From NCBI GenBank assembly GCA_030770545.1, contig CM061097.1:20168501-20232500 (forward strand): a DNA stretch of 64,000 nt, in the 5' to 3' direction. Positions 44,912-59,350 of this stretch are shown piece by piece. Every line of letters begins with the position of its first letter. The stretch's first letter is position 1. The notes beneath the pieces were generated by a model that saw nothing but the letters and a program-made list of their open reading frames with translations, searched no databases and was not told the DNA's origin. Made by a program: the position numbers and the translations under genes. This DNA is from Macropodus opercularis (Eukaryota; Chordata; Actinopteri; Anabantiformes; Osphronemidae).

Positions 44912-46180
44912 GCCCGCAGCCCTGCCTCGCAGCCTTTCACACAGTGGCTTCACATGTTTAAGGGACAAAGAGACCTCGGCAGCGAGCACTGAGATGAAGG
45001 AGTACAATTCAGTCACAGCTTCACCTGAGAGGTGAACAGGATGAAAACCAGAGACTGAGAAGCACGGTCTCATTATTCAGACGGCCTTGTTTGGAATGTG
45101 GTCAAATGACACAAGGACTAAATGACATAAGTGTCTAAATGGATCTTAGGAATGTCGAGGACAAGTTCACTTTTTATTTTGTTGGGACCAAAACCCTGCG
45201 CTCTGAACAGGATTTTAAGAGCACAGACCTGGGAATACTGAGAAATGAATGACTGCACAGCTCCACATTACTGAAAGTGATGCTCTGCATCACGTTATGG
45301 AAGAGCAAGTAATTTATCACTTATGGTTGGGATGAGGAAACGTGAATGTGAAACGTCTGCTGCAAACACTGGAAAATTACATCAAACTAATTCAGCCAAG
45401 TTACAGTTGGATGCGTGTACATTTCAATTGCTAGTGTTATCAAGGGAGCAGTTTCTTCACCAACACATGCCTTGTAGATAGAATACACCTCTTACATGGT
45501 TCATTTAAATCCTGGCTGTATCTGGTTAGAGACTTCATTCCTACATTACTTCACCTCATCCACCAAACGTTTTCTTTTCTTCTACATGTGTTTTGTCTGG
45601 AGCAATGTCTTTTCTATCTATCTATTTGTACTTATATCTATTAGTCTCATGCACTGGTAATGAAGCTTAAGCTACTTTTCTGTGGGTTGTTCCATGTATG
45701 TACAGGTGTTCATTCATTTGTTTAGTTTCATCTTCTTTATCTTTCAGTTTGTAGTGTGAGTGAAAATCTGCAAAGGGTTGATGTGTGTGAATGGACATCA
45801 AAGATGTTAGAGTTGTCATATTTTCTGTTATTGTGCACTGTGTGGCTTTACAGTCGAACCACTTTGACCATCTGTAAATGTTCATGTTATCTATGCTGTA
45901 AGTTGTTCATGTATTTGTGTTTTTTGTACACTTCAGTGTATATTGTTTTATTGTTTTATTATTGATCTAAAATGGTCCTATCAGTATTTGGGAAGACAAA
46001 TAACTCTGAGAAACAGCAGTGGATAGGTAATGTATTCGTTGCATTTAGGAATGTCCGCGTACAGGAAAAGCGTCTCTCTGTGTGAAGACAGAATGTGCAG
46101 TAGTTACTCCAGCTTTTCTTAGTCATTACTGCTTTTAGAACCGCTGTGCTACAAAAATAAATCACTAACACTCACAGATT
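44912..46180 (+). other. Probable crb2 3' UTR
   Basis: Non-coding sequence after the stop. The first plausible poly(A) hexamer I see on this strand is AATAAA at 46156-46161; further candidates follow near 46650 and 47688. The true end is not determinable from sequence alone. Confidence 0.4.
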
Positions 46181-47874
46181 AATTCTGACAAACCATATAA
46201 TAACCAGAGACAAGAAGCCGACATGTGGAGTGGATTAATGTTTAAAACGTGTGAACTCACACGTAAAGTATGTTGAATCAATTTTACAAGTAATTGCACT
46301 AGATTAGGCAAAGTACATTGTGACTACTGAACACAGCCATGAGATTTCTATTTATCTTCTTGTCTCACTGTTTGAAAGGAAGCAAGCAACCTTCTCCGTC
46401 AGTCATCATCATGCTGTGGTCTGCTTGAAGTAAAACTGCGTTTGTGTTTCACAAATGCTGATCAGACCAAAGGACGGTTTCATTTACATTAACACATTTT
46501 AACTGCAGCTGTTATTTTCCCACTCACTTGCCTTTCACCCTGTTCTCACTGTGCTGCTAACTAGAATCCAGACTCATACACTGTGCTATTTAGTCAAAGG
46601 GGAACCACAGGCACGCTAAATATAAACTACAAACACACTGGTCAGTGGTAATAAATGGATTAAATACAACGTGGATGCTTAGGATTAAACAGGATTATTA
46701 TCTGTGACATGTACAGTCGGAGGAAAACATAGGGTTGGTACTAAATATGCAATTGTAGCCTTTAGAGTTTGATCCCTTTTTGATGTTTCACCTAAGTAGA
46801 AATCATTGCTGACATGTAAGGACTCTTACTGCTGACTTTTTTTCTCGACGTTGACCTTAAACAAGTCAGACTCTACATGGTTTTAAATAATCACCAATGT
46901 AATCACTTAATGGACTGTTTTTAAATGTGTTATGTTGATGGCATCTTAACATCAACTAGAAACAAAGAACCAAATGAAGTAGAAACTGAGTAAGAGACAC
47001 TGAAGTTACAGGACGACTCTGTTGCTGGAAATGGCCATAAATTCTAAACGTATGTTTTGAGCTGTTGTAGCAGGCCATGAAATTCTACCTCACACAGTCT
47101 CCTGTTGAGAAACATTATAATAATTAATATGACTCTGTTTGTTTGTGTTTTTTATGACAGCAAGGAATTGTGAGAGATATTTTTTACTCCTACTAGTCTT
47201 TCAAGTAAAAGTCATTTGCATTTTGCTCGTTTAAAATGGCTGCAGAAAACTTACAGGTATACGCAAGATGTGCCTTCGTGTTCTTCCGCATCCGTCAACT
47301 TTAAGCATCATGGGGTTGTTTTGGTGTTATTTGTTACACAGTGGCAGTGACTTCACACCAGAGTTGTTGGTGATGCAGCTGTACCACTGTGCAGTTAATT
47401 ATAGATCAGTGCAGGATGTCTTTTATTCCAAAACATGATGTTGCACCAAATTCCTTGGTCTTGTGTGATGAGTCATCTAATGGGTTCTGTACTGCTGTAA
47501 AACACTTGTTAACACTCATTTGCAATGGCTTTGATATTTCGGACCATCAGAAACAGTTTCCATTTATTGCTAGTAGATATGTCATTTTGAAATAGAACTC
47601 TGTGCTGTTTACCGTGTTATGGTTTGCAGAATATGTGTGTTTACTTTCAGAGTTGATAGGTACAATCTGTTTGGCATATAATGGAATAAATGTGTTTGTG
47701 TGTAAAGTGTCTTGAACAGTGTTAAGAGAAAAGAACAAAAAATGAAATAGTCAGGACCATATAGTAAATAATGACTTAAAAACAGATGGAAGGAGAACAA
47801 AGAGACCCCGACCTCCGCTTCTGTTTTGGCTGTAGTGGAGCACGAGGAGGACTCGTTCTCACACTCAGCTTCTG
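46181..47874. other. Intergenic DNA, no gene recognised
   Basis: AT-rich with no supported frame or element. Confidence 0.4.
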
Positions 47875-48245
47875 AAGCAGAATTTACAGGACAGAGAAGC
47901 TAATGTAGGAGAAATGTGACGTCTCTTCCTGAGTCCAGTCAGACTCTGGCTGCAGCATTTGAATTAACTGGAGGCTTTTTAGAGAGTTATTGGGACAACC
48001 TATGAGCAGGGAGACACAGTCGTCCAGCCTGGAGGAACTAATGCAGGGATTAACTTTTCCCCTTTACTCTGTGAGAGGATGCTCCTAATTTTAGCAACAT
48101 TCCTCAGGTGGAAGTAGAGAAGTAGGAAGTAGGAGGTTTAGAGATTCTATAATGTAGGATGTAAAGGAGAGAACTTGGTCAAAGATGACACCAAGGTTCC
48201 TACAGTAGAACCTGAAGCTAACGTTATGTCATCCAGAGAAACAAT
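47875..48245 (-). mobile_element. LINE reverse-transcriptase fragment (antisense), decayed
   Basis: The segments TCTGGCTGCAGCATTTGAATT, TCGTCCAGCCTGGAGGAACT, GAGAGGATGCTCCTAATTTT and CAAAGATGACACCAAGGTTC match the RT-coding part of the family seen at 26.65-26.83 kb. It lies upstream (in LINE orientation) of the part preserved at 31.1 kb. Only coding remnants; no 3' UTR. Confidence 0.6.
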
Positions 48246-51200
48246 CTGATTCAGTAATGAGTCAATAATTGGCCTATAATTAGTAAAATATGCACTTGAG
48301 TTGCTGATATTCTAGAAACTTGCTTCTAGTGCTGTAAACCAATAATTGGCCACTAGCTCTTCAAATGGAAATGTGAAGTGAAATATGTTATGCTTTTATT
48401 ATGCCAAACATGTTACTCCTTTATGTTGTGGGATGTCTGGTGTGTAATGTCATTTTTGGAAATCTCAATGTCTAACCAGGTAGAATCTTCTGGACTAAAT
48501 TGAAACCATTTACAGATATGACTCAGTCTCTTAACATAAAAGTAAAGTAGTAATAAGGATCTGACCTCTGGACCTTTGGACCTTAGTAATTGTTCTTTTC
48601 TGTTTTTTGGTTATAGTATAGCAACATCAGGGTAAAGCAAACACACTGCACCTGTTGAGACAGTATGTTATGCGTATGAGCATTAAATTCACTTCCTCCT
48701 CTCCCCACGTTTTGCTGATTAGTCCAATCCTGTCCCACTCACACACTGCAATACTTTCAACATGGCACAGCTACCGCGGTCAGGGCAAAAGTGCTCAGTT
48801 GTTGGATGTTCCAACCTGGAAACTCTAACATATCTACTGTAGATGGTCACATTTAAGACATTCATAACGCAGTCCTTAAATAGGCTTTTATTTTGAAGAG
48901 CTTGTTTCAGTATGACTGGAAGCAGTGTTGACTTGGTTAGTGTACAGCAGCTCTGAGTCACTTTTCTATGTGTTGTTGGAATCCACACACACAAACAGAC
49001 AGGCTACAAACGTCCAGTAACTATAGTGATTTCTATGGAGCGCTGCTGGAGCTCTTACACATTTAGCCAAGAAAAGTGGATCTGAATGTGCACGGCCACT
49101 AGAAGGATTCCTTCAGTTACAGTGGTCGTATTTACCTTTTTACAAACTATGTTTCACCTCTTCTTAAACCTCCACAGGCTGCCTTTGTGTGGTTGAGCAG
49201 TGTCCTACAACCACAACAACCTCGCCCACCTGACCACAACATCTGACTACAACAAGTGTACTCAGGAACATATTTCTTCCCTTCGTGCCGTTTGCCATCC
49301 CGCCGCACCCGTCTCTACCAAAACCTTGTGAGTTTGAAAATAAGCCTGTGTTGTTGCTACGATCCACAGAGGGAGGGACTATAGCTCATGTTTTCAGGAA
49401 AAAGAAAAATCAGAAAAGTCTCAGACATCCAAAGCGATTTATTCATCCCACAAAACTGCTTCTATAAGTTATAGCTCACATTGCATCTGCAAATTCCATG
49501 TTTCAAGGCAATTTGAAAGAGAGTAAAGAGTATTTCCATGTCAAGTGTCAGCACCCTGTGACTGACAAACCTGTCTGGAGGCGCTCACAGTGTGGCTCTT
49601 CAATAAATGCAGGGTGAGCTGCTTTGCTTACCTGAGCGGTTTTGCCTTGGGTTATATAATACAACTGCGTTATATTTGAATGTTTTCGCATACTTTCAAG
49701 CACAGGAGAAAGGGGGCAGCCAGAAGCAGATGGGACGTGAGCTGAAAGCTGGCTGATGCAGGCACTAAGTGAAGCTTGTGTTGACAGTCAGTGGAGTATT
49801 TTGAGACTGAATTGCAGAATGAGTATAATTACAGGTGAGTCGTTGCTGGATACACCCAATCAGAAAAAAAGTGATGGAAAAGTAGCAGTTAAACACTTCG
49901 AATCAGACAAGGGAAGGATGTGATCCACGCCTCACTGAATGAAACACGTAGTGGGTAACATCCTAAATAAAGTCGCACCAACAGTCTCCCAGTGTACGAA
50001 AAAGTTAAGTCTACACATTCACTAAGCATCCACATAAGGACCGTATCCCCAACGCAAGAGTCACTCCACCAGTCCACTGACAGGATATACCAGCCAATTA
50101 TTAGGCCCACATCCGATTGGCACAAAGCCTGCAAATCTGTCCCACAAGTAATAAACACAGTATCATAAGGGAGCAGGCAGAAAGATATCAAAACGATCCA
50201 GGTCAGGTGCTTTCTGCTACAGAGAACTATGGTGAACAAAACACAGCCGAGAGCAGGGATTGGCCTAGTGAGGAAGGATGGGTGGGATGTGAAAAAGAAA
50301 GAATGAGGGACTGTGAAAACAGCAGCATCAACATTTGAGCAAACATCAAAACATCTTATTGTCCTTTCTTACTAAACTGTTCCGATGTTTTCTCAAAGTA
50401 TCACTAAGTGATACACAAAGACGATTTCATTGTAACGTTCAGTGTCATGAAGGCGTCACTGGTTATTCATTGATGCACCAGATTCAAGCATCTAAACACA
50501 AGATTTGTGCTTCTAACATCATTTTTGTGTTTGTAGTTTGTATATTTCTATTTTATGGGAAGTGTTTGTGTGTGTTAACGAAGACTAACTAAACTAAACA
50601 CGAGAGAACAAGCGGAAGATCCCTGCTGGTTGCAAAAAAACCATTGGATAAACTGACAGACCGGGGTCGGGGGGCCCGACTGTGACATATACTATATTTA
50701 TTCATATTATAAGTATAATTAGCTTTACAGACATAAACATTTTGTAAGTACAAATCTTTTTTACAGACATCTTCTAAATCTTTTAAATTAAAGTACAAAT
50801 TGTTTCACACCACTGACGTGAAGTCACTTTAACATTTTGAAGAATAGGAAATAATCCAGTTCATGTTACAGTGTTTTTGTTCTATGTTGTGACAATGGGA
50901 GGCAGATATTTATTTAGTTTCATTGTGATACCACTTTTAGCCTCATCTATAGGTTTATAAAAAATTATTTAACAATAAAAGATGACTGTATGTGTTTTTA
51001 TAGTTTTGTTTTTAACGTGTTTTAACTTGCTCTCAGGGCTTCATGGCAGCATTCCTGCTTTATCCACCCCCACACTGGGATCAGGGAGGAGAGCAAGGAG
51101 GAGGATATTTGTCCTGGTTTGCTTGCCATCATTAGGAGGAGACGCACTGACCAAGCCAGCAACCTGGGTGGGAGTCACTCAGACACAAAGGAATGCACTC

Positions 51201-54200
51201 GTACAGCTTCAAACAGATGGGGGTATATGAGGTGGGGGTGAGTGGTGCAGCGTGGAAAAGCACGTATTTGATGAAAATGCAGAGAATTCATGTTTATTCC
51301 AAAAGATAAATCCATTCAGCGCCTTTCCCATATCCATTGTTTGTAGGTAACACTGTTCCTGCCCTCCCCCACCCCTGGATTAACATGCCTGTCGAAGCAC
51401 ACACACACGACAGTCAGACTTAATTTGCTCTTTCACTGAGTGACTACAAAGTCAGAGCCTGAGCAGCAAGTCTAGCAGCGTGAGTCTACAAAGGAGGCGT
51501 TCAGGTACAGTACCCTACAAAGTGTGCTCAGGGGTTAACACAGCTAATACGTGCTAATACAGTACATCCACACTGATTATAGTGAGGGCATATGAACTGA
51601 GACGGTGTACAAACAACTGAAATTTGTGTAGATACAACATCAGAGTTTAAAAAACCTAAACTGCTGCGTTCAATGAAAGACAGAAGCCACGTGGCAGCAA
51701 ACAGGAATTTATCAGGCATTTCTAATTAGAATGTTTCTGGGAGTCTAGAAATCAAACTAAAGTTAGAAAACGTGGATGTGAGCTTGGCATTAGGAAGTAA
51801 AATCACCAGATAAAGTGATGTGTTAATGTGCCTATACAGTGCTACGCCCAACCTAAAGGAAGCTGTTCTTTCTGTACTGTGCCTTACAACCACTTAGAGT
51901 TTATTCTGAAGTATAATGTAACTTGATAATAAATATGAGAGCGTCAGTCTTAGTTAATATTAGTGATTACTTAACCTCATCTGTTTGTCTCTTTGTTTCT
52001 TTACTAGTTTATTCTACATTAGTTTATGAGCTGCATTGCATAGTGTAACCGAAGTTTAAAACCATCCAGCTTTTGTCCCCACAGTACATTTTCAAACCTG
52101 GGCAGCATGTTGTTTAGACACTATGACATTTATTGGCTGTTTTTATAAATTCAAAATGAATGTAATTAAAGTTAAATGGCTCCCTCCTTAGCTGTCAGAC
52201 TACGGTGCGTCGTTCACCCTCCCACCCTTCCCTGCACACCTCACCCTCCTCCCATCTGCCCCTTGCTTTTCCTGACTGGATGGCTGGCTGGCAAGTGACA
52301 GGATTGACAGACGAGGCCTGCTCCTGGGTTAGGATCATGTTGGCGGGGAGTGAAGTCTCCCGGCGGTGTCAGCCATCATAGTGCCAGTTCTAGGTCTAAT
52401 GAGGGAGATTGCCGTCTCGGCATTCCGTTCCTGGTGTCAGGAATCGGTCGACAAATCAGTAGTGCATCAGTAGGCCTACCACAAATGATATGTTGACAAA
52501 TGCAGATATTTCACTTTTAATTGACACTAAGAGACAGAGATGATCCAGCTGCCAAGGCTACTGAAGAGACAAGGACAACATGGGAGAGAGACACAAAGAA
52601 AAAGGAAGAGAGTGTATAAAGGAGGGTAGGGGGGTAAAACAATGTCAGAGAAAAGAAGATGTTGGAATAGGCCTTGGAAGATGTTTAATATTTACACAGG
52701 TTGTCATTTTTTCTGTGTGTTATGGTTGAGGGGAAGCAGGAAGGGGGTGAGATTAGAGGTGTGTGTTTCTGAGACTTGTCAGCTCAGATAGATGCTGTAT
52801 GATACAGCAGTCTTACAGCCGACTGACGCTCCTAAACCCTGACAACACTCGTTTATCCATGCGGGTTCTCTCTTCAAGTCTCTGTCTTAACCGTGCCTGA
52901 CAAAGGCTGAATTTGTGAAACTTGAAACTCTTTAATTTAGCTATTCTCTTTAATTTTACTTACTGTACTTAACTTACTGTAATTATTTTAATTGGGGGGC
53001 AATAAAGATTAGTTTTATTTTCTTAATCACTGGTGCATAATTAAATTATCTAGTTTAGTAGATCACTGTTTGCATAGTGAAACATTAGCATAACTCATTA
53101 ACTCATCCTGTACCATCCGTGTTCCTGAAATATGAAATATATGGAGTGGAAACTACTCCTACCTGGTAAATGTAATTGTAACCAAAGTATTAGGTTTTTG
53201 GGGACTACAGTCATGTGTCTATGATTGTAACTGCCAAAGCCAGAATTACTCTGATTTACACACTTGCACAGAAGTAGTAAACTTTTAATTCATAAATGTC
53301 ACAGGTGACAAATAATGTCATTAAATAATATGCAAGTTAAAGGTGCTCCAGCATCAGTTAAACTCCAAAAGCGATGGATCTTCTCACATCTATTTGTCCA
53401 TCTCCCAAAATCCATGGCCACAATTTGAAAGCCTTCGATAAATCGTATCACCAGAAATCAAAGCAACCACTCAAGCAGGCTTAGCAGTAGCAGGATTAGC
53501 ACAAGGATGATCTTTTTCCCAGCCCTCAGAGATAATTCAAATTTGGTATGGATCTGTTTTCACTTCAAAATGAATCATTTTCTGTAGTTTTGTCAAGTGA
53601 CTTAATTAATTAATTAAATGATAAATTTACATTCAATTATAATTGATGAATATAGATGAGAACTTTTGTTCTGTGAGTAGTTATTTCTCATCCTCAAGCT
53701 GCGGTCAGCTCTTACAGACCTGCTGTAAATGGCTTTTCAGTTTATAACGAAACCCTTTTGGGGTCTGTAGTTAATTATTTCCACCACTAGAGGGCACACA
53801 CGAGCTGCAGCTCCGGTTGGGGCTGAGCGCTGGCACAAGGAAGGAGAACATCCAAGTTTCAGCATGTTTATTTCATATCCTTGGGCTTCACTCATCAGAT
53901 CAGTTTAAAGAACTAACCCTTCCAATCTCCACTTCTCTCTCATGAATAAAGCTGTGGCCCTTAGTGGAAGCCTGTAGTGTCTCTTGGCAACGCCAGACTG
54001 CTCTCTCAAGCTTAACACACAGACACATAAGAAAAACCCACAAACACACATGGGTAATAGTTTAGGGTCACACCAGATTCATCATTAGATATCCAGCTGT
54101 CAGCCACTTTGTTGGATTCTAAATTGAATGAGTGGGTGAGAGTGATGCAGCATCGCCAAATAATGACTCAATTGCATATGGTCTGATCTGTAAAAAAACT

Positions 54201-55914
54201 CTTTTCACCTTTTAGTGTTTGATGGAAATAAAGTCAGACAGACTTAAAGTACCCTAGGAATCAAACGGAGTCTGGGGTTGAATTGCTTCACTTCAAGAAG
54301 GCGAGTGAAGAGGACCCGCTTTCTCACGGAAGTAATTAAGTTTGAATTTAAGTTTCACACAAAGGCAAGTGAGAATATTTACTCTGCTGATTAATTTGTG
54401 GTTAATTGTGAATGTTGGTGTGTATGATTATGTGGGGGGGTGTTAATGTGCACCCTTGGGCAAAGCTGATAGAGAGGGAGACATCCCTCATTAAAGTAAT
54501 TAGACCTGCAGGAGAGGATCCTGTAGTCCAGAAATAGATTTGCACATCACATCATCCACACACAAGCTAACGCTCACAACAGTGTGCGATAGAGGACCTC
54601 TCACACTCATTCCTCCACTGACTCTGGATCAGTCTCCACTGAAGGAGCTGCTCAGAGCCTCCACTGTCTGATGCAGTGAGAAGCATCGTCCATGATGGAC
54701 GTCAGCTTGGCCAACGTCCTCCTCCAGAGTCCAGTGCAGCCAGGACAGAACCTCCTGAACATTTGTTATGTTATACAACCCTAGTACAGCATATCTGTGT
54801 CGTTACAGTGTTGACTCTGTAAAATGCTGATCGTTGTCATTGTAATATTTCATGTGTTGTTGTTGTTTTTTTGTAAATTTAGATTTAAACATCTTTTCTT
54901 TGTGGACTTTCCAGAAACATTTAGACTAAACCATTATTCCATTCAATAATTGTATTAGTCTTACATAGAAAGACAGGCAAAGGGATTTTTTAAGGTCCTC
55001 ACTCTCTACTGGCATTTGAACGTTCGTCTTCGTCAGGCGTATTCAGAGAGGATTCATATTCAACTTCTTCCTCTGCGTGAGCCATCTGAACAGTAATTTG
55101 TAAATTAGAGCGATAAAAATTATGTGAGTCCATGGAAAAACAAAAATGTGTTCATATTGACACGTTGGACAAGTGGTAAAAACATTCCCGTCAGACGAAC
55201 AATGTTTCCAATAAACTAAAGGACAGAGTTTTAGTCGTGTTAATGCCTCTACGCCAGTTAAGGGGTTAAGCAGTTGACCATCATGGTTGGTGTACAAGAA
55301 GAGTTTCTGAAGCCTTATGTATGTTACGAGTTACAATGAAATCTGTCTTCAGGATTATGAATGCACTGTGATGGCGTTTGGATTGGGGCTGAAGTAAGGA
55401 AAACCTACCAAACACCTATATATACCTCTCTCTCTCTATATATATATACATATACATTTACCATCTTATTCTTGACTCTACTTATCCCTGCTTTGTCCTC
55501 CAAAGTCGCTGACAACCATTGTCATTGATCAACATCCATTGATGTAGAGGAGAACATTAAGGTGATGGCACCTTCAGAGTCAGGCAGAAAATCAGCCACA
55601 GTGGATGTGAGGATGGCCACCACCCCTCGTTGGAACAATCATTCAGAGCAGGGTGTTGAGTCATCCAGCTGCCACGTAAGGAATCATTATTATTTAGTCA
55701 CATTGTGCTGAATGTTGAGGGCAAAAAGCTATAGGTACAGTTCTAGCGCTTAAAAAGGACGAACAGGTTCTCTACATTGTGGGGGTCGGCTAAGCAAGCA
55801 GTGTCTTCCTCCGTGGTTCCTCCCATATTCTCTGTTCTTGTTTAATATTTTACTTATTGTAGATTTGTCAACATAAATGTCATCATGTGTCAGAGATTCC
55901 TGTGAGTCTTAGCT
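48246..55914. other. Long intergenic stretch without recognised genes
   Basis: No coding exon is recognised. GC-richer blocks at about 50990-51240 and 52190-52450 stand out from the AT-rich surroundings and could be regulatory, but no specific element can be named. Small (TC)n(TA)n microsatellite at 55425-55450. Confidence 0.4.
55425..55452. repeat. (TC)n(TA)n microsatellite
   Basis: A short compound dinucleotide run. Confidence 0.85.
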
Positions 55915-56285
55915 GCCTCTCTAGGATTCTTCTTCCCTTATTGGTTGCTGTGTCTCAGTCATCTTTCCAGGACGACCAGGTCCAGGGAGAGTAGCTACAG
56001 AGCTGAGCTTCCTCCATTTGTAGTCCGTCTGTCTCACCGTGGACACATGGACATCAAGGCTTTTACAGATGCTTCTTCTCAGAGCTCTTTTGTGCGAGGC
56101 TTGGTTCACATCAGGCAAAGCTTCTTAAGAATAGTAAACATGTGTGTTTTTATAGGACAGGACAGCTTTAACCAACACATCCAATCATTTATGAAAATAA
56201 ATGTTTATCACTTCCATTTTTGAAAGCGTTCTTTTTTTACAGCATTTTTTCACACCTGCCTAAAACGTTTGCACAGGACTGTACA
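55915..56285 (-). mobile_element. Tc1-like transposon, 5' half with N-terminal transposase
   Basis: The minus strand (56118-55921) encodes RALRRSICKSLDVHVSTVRQ and YKWRKLSSVATLPGPGRPGK, the helix-turn-helix DNA-binding part of a Tc1-like transposase. The inverted repeat end lies at 56225-56285 (TTTTTTCACACCTGCCTAAA). The catalytic half is missing. The terminal repeat matches that of the remnant at 33845-34449, which conversely keeps only the 3' half. Confidence 0.75.
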
Positions 56286-56985
56286 TAATGAAGTGACTGC
56301 TGCAGCTTAGAGATGTTAATCTGTAAAGGATTGGTGTTGGTGTAATTTTCAGATCAACGGCAGCCAAGGTGAGAAGTAAACAATAACAACATCAACACAG
56401 TTTCTCTTAAAGTGGGCAGAGCAGCGAGATCAAACTTCACCTTTTGTCTGCTTCCACACTAAGTAAACAGCACTGATGTATTATTTATTGTGCAGAATGC
56501 TCCATACAGAAAACAGTTCAGTTGTAATTGTCCTGTATGTGCCAATAAAGCCTTGCATTTGTTTTTCTGTTTTCTCTTTCTCTATGAAAGATAACAGCCA
56601 ACAATCAGGCATAGAAACAGATTTTTGGAGTATTAATGCAGGTTATTACGGCAGGCGTGATACATTATGTGAGCACATATTCTTATGAGACACCTGTTGT
56701 CTTTCTCTGCTGCATTATTCCAAGACATAAAAAGAACAAAAGAAAATGGAAACAACACATTTATGCTGCGGTTTATGCCTTTCCTATATATAGATAACCA
56801 TGATTATAATTTTGTAGTAAACTAAATAACATTACTGGATACCAGTTTTTCAGATTGAAATTCAAGAGGTAGCCCACAGGAGCCACACTTGTGTGTTCTG
56901 TGTTACTCACAGTCATGTGAGTCTTTGTTAAGTTTGGGGTGATCCTGCCCATGGGCTGTCTTACTCATCGCTCCCAGAAGGAAGG
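56286..56985. other. Intergenic DNA, no gene recognised
   Basis: No supported frame or element. Confidence 0.4.
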
Positions 56986-57072
56986 TTTTCCCAAAGGAGT
57001 CATTACCTATGTCGTCCCGGACAGAACATGACTCGTCCTGTGCGCAGTCCCGGAGGAAGTGGCGCAACCTCC

Positions 57073-58051
57073 TGTCACGGAAAGAGAGACACGCTCAGGA
57101 GAGCGTGTCCGGAAGATAAGGATCAGACAGAACCAAGACTGTAATAGGAATTAATTTATCAAAAAAGTTCAAGCTAATTCAACCGGCTTTCAGTACCGCA
57201 GGCTGAGTGTCGTCAGGGATCTGGAACATAAAGGGAAGAGTCAGTGTTCAGGGTTAGGGCTTTACTTTACTCTACGAAGAGTCAATAAACAGACCTACCT
57301 TCACAGCTGGGACGAGAGGAGCGCAGATTAAGGGAGAGGAGGATCCAAGGAGGGAGAGTAGTGGCCGGTATGAATCATAGGAAACAGGTAGGTAGGGAGA
57401 GTAGTGGTGGAACCAGGGAGCATCAGGGCACGTGGAGAATGATCCGAGATAGACAGAGAGGATAGTTGGGTCGGGTGCTGCTGATGGAAGACAGTAACCA
57501 AGTGTAGGAGTGATTCCGGGCTTGTTTCCGCAGTGCAGGAACTGACGGTGCAGGGGGAGTCCTTCAGGGTCGAGGGGGAGGAAGATCAGAGGGACAAATT
57601 AAAAGACATGCCACAATGCAGAAGAGGGGAGAACTTAAAGCGAGCCAGCAGGCTGGAACAAAACTGTCTAAGTAATCGGCAAATACAGGTCAGGTGGCGA
57701 TAGGCGGTGGTCACAGTCAAACAGAGAGAATCCAAAAGCACTTCACTAGCTGTCTGGAAAAGTTCCTACTAGCAAGTCGCGGGGTTAACAATACACAGAC
57801 TGTGATGTCGACGAAAAGCGAGAAGTGAAGAAGCCTCTTCACAGATTCCAGGTGACAGAAACAAAGGCAGGGCAATGAGTACTTAGAACTCACGGTAAAC
57901 GAGATGCAGGTAGACATAAACCGATGAGAAGCTCCAGTGACTTTGCGGCCCCATTGACGATCCGACGCTAGTGCGTTTGTAAACAGGGCTAAACAAGGGA
58001 GTCAGGGGACAAGGCACAGGTGAAGACAATCTCCTAATCAAATGAAGCTGG
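57073..58051 (-). repeat. 3' LTR of the Gypsy element, lacking its first ~50 bp
   Basis: Starts on the plus strand TGTCACGGAAAG (LTR 3' end on minus). Bases 57826-58051 are repeated at 59612-59817, e.g. GAAGCCTCTTCACAGATTCC and CAATCTCCTAATCAAATGAA. Similarity stops at GGCGGA, where integrase sequence begins. Confidence 0.75.
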
Positions 58052-58940
58052 CGGAGGTAGTAGACAAAACACTGGAACAGACAGGGATAATCTGGGACAC
58101 GTGAAAGGTGGGGTGAATCATGAGGGGTCCCAGGAGTCGAAGACGGACGGGCGCTGGGTTGATGATCTTTGAGATAGGGAATGGGCCGATGAACCGAGGG
58201 GCTAATTTGGGGCAACGGACTTTCAAAGGAATGTCCCGAGATGACAATCAAACCTTTTGTCCCACACCATATCGAGGTGCTGGGCGGCGGTGGAGGTTGG
58301 CCCAACGTTCGTAAGAGAAGACTTAGGACATCAACATCCGCCGCGCTCTTTTCCAAGCTAGATGGCATTGGCGTGCAGCCGCTGCTGCTGACGTAGTCTG
58401 TGGAAGAGGAGACCAGAGAGTTGTGGGCGTACTCCGCCCAGGTGAGGCCGTTGGACTGGGGGTGAAGCCCTGAAGAGAGGTTGACCTTGACGCCTAAGGA
58501 CTTGCACAATTCAGACCAGAAACGAGCTATGAACTGAGGGCCCGATTAGGCACGATATCTGCAGGAATGCCATGAAGCCTAAAGACGTGGTCAACCAGGA
58601 GTCGTGCCGTCTCCAGAGCCGAGGGAAGTTTGGGAAGAGCCACAAAGTGCGCCATCTTGGAGAATCGGTCTATGATGGTTAAGATGATGGTCTTACAGTC
58701 GACAGTGGCAGGCCAGAGATGAAGTCCATGGAGATATGAGACCAAGGTTTCTTCGGGATAGAGAGAGGGTGGAGAAGTCCTGCAGGAGGTAGATTTGAAG
58801 ACTTTGAAGGCCACCAGAACCTCTGGGACAGGAAATGCAGGGTACGGGCGAGACCTGGATAGACAGAAAGGTGTGAGTCATGGCATAGATGGACTACCTT
58901 AGAATGGAGACGGTCAGGAATGAATAGTGGTCGGGGCAAG
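58052..58940 (-). pseudogene. Gypsy integrase remnant
   Basis: On the minus strand: an H2C2-like zinc-binding part (LCHDSHLSVYPGLARTLHFL), the core start (ISMDFISGLPLS, IILTIIDRFSKMAHFVALPK) in a shifted frame, LHPQSNG joined directly to LTWAEYAHNSLVSSSTD, and a C-terminal LAPRFIGPFPISKI barrel segment. The stretch normally holding the third catalytic acid after HPQ.NG is deleted, so the enzyme would be dead even without the frameshifts. Confidence 0.8.
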
Positions 58941-59089
58941 ATGCAGGGGTAGGAAGGTCCAGATTGGCCAAGCGGACCTCCTCCTTCAAGGCCAGGCGTG
59001 CTGCCCCCAGACGGACTGAAGCAGGTAAGAATTTCTCCCTACCCGGGTCATTCTCTGGGGAAAACCCGGGTCTTTTGGCCGATTTGACA

Positions 59090-59350
59090 TATTCTAAATT
59101 CTTATGGTCAGTGAGGACTGTGAACTGGTGTTTTGCCCCCTCAAGCCAATGACGCTAATTTGACCACCAGAAATTCCATGTTGCCAACATCGTAGTTTTT
59201 TTCCCGAATCAGAACGTTTTCTAGAGAAAAAGGTACAGGGGTCTAACTTGGAGCCCCGTTGTGACAGTACAGCCCCCACTCTACAGTCAGATGCATCCAC
59301 CTCAACCACAAATGGGAGGTCCGGGTCAGGGAGGGTCAAGATGGGAGCGG
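59090..59350 (-). pseudogene. Gypsy RNase H remnant
   Basis: The minus frame reads PDLPFVVEVDASDCRVGAVL SQR, the start of a Gypsy RNase H domain with its first catalytic aspartate in VDASD, then decays through frameshifts near FFSRK. Confidence 0.75.

Noticed and set aside
47875..48245. Possible host exon downstream of crb2
   Set aside because: The sequence recurs at 26.6-26.8 kb and fits the LINE reverse-transcriptase family in antisense.
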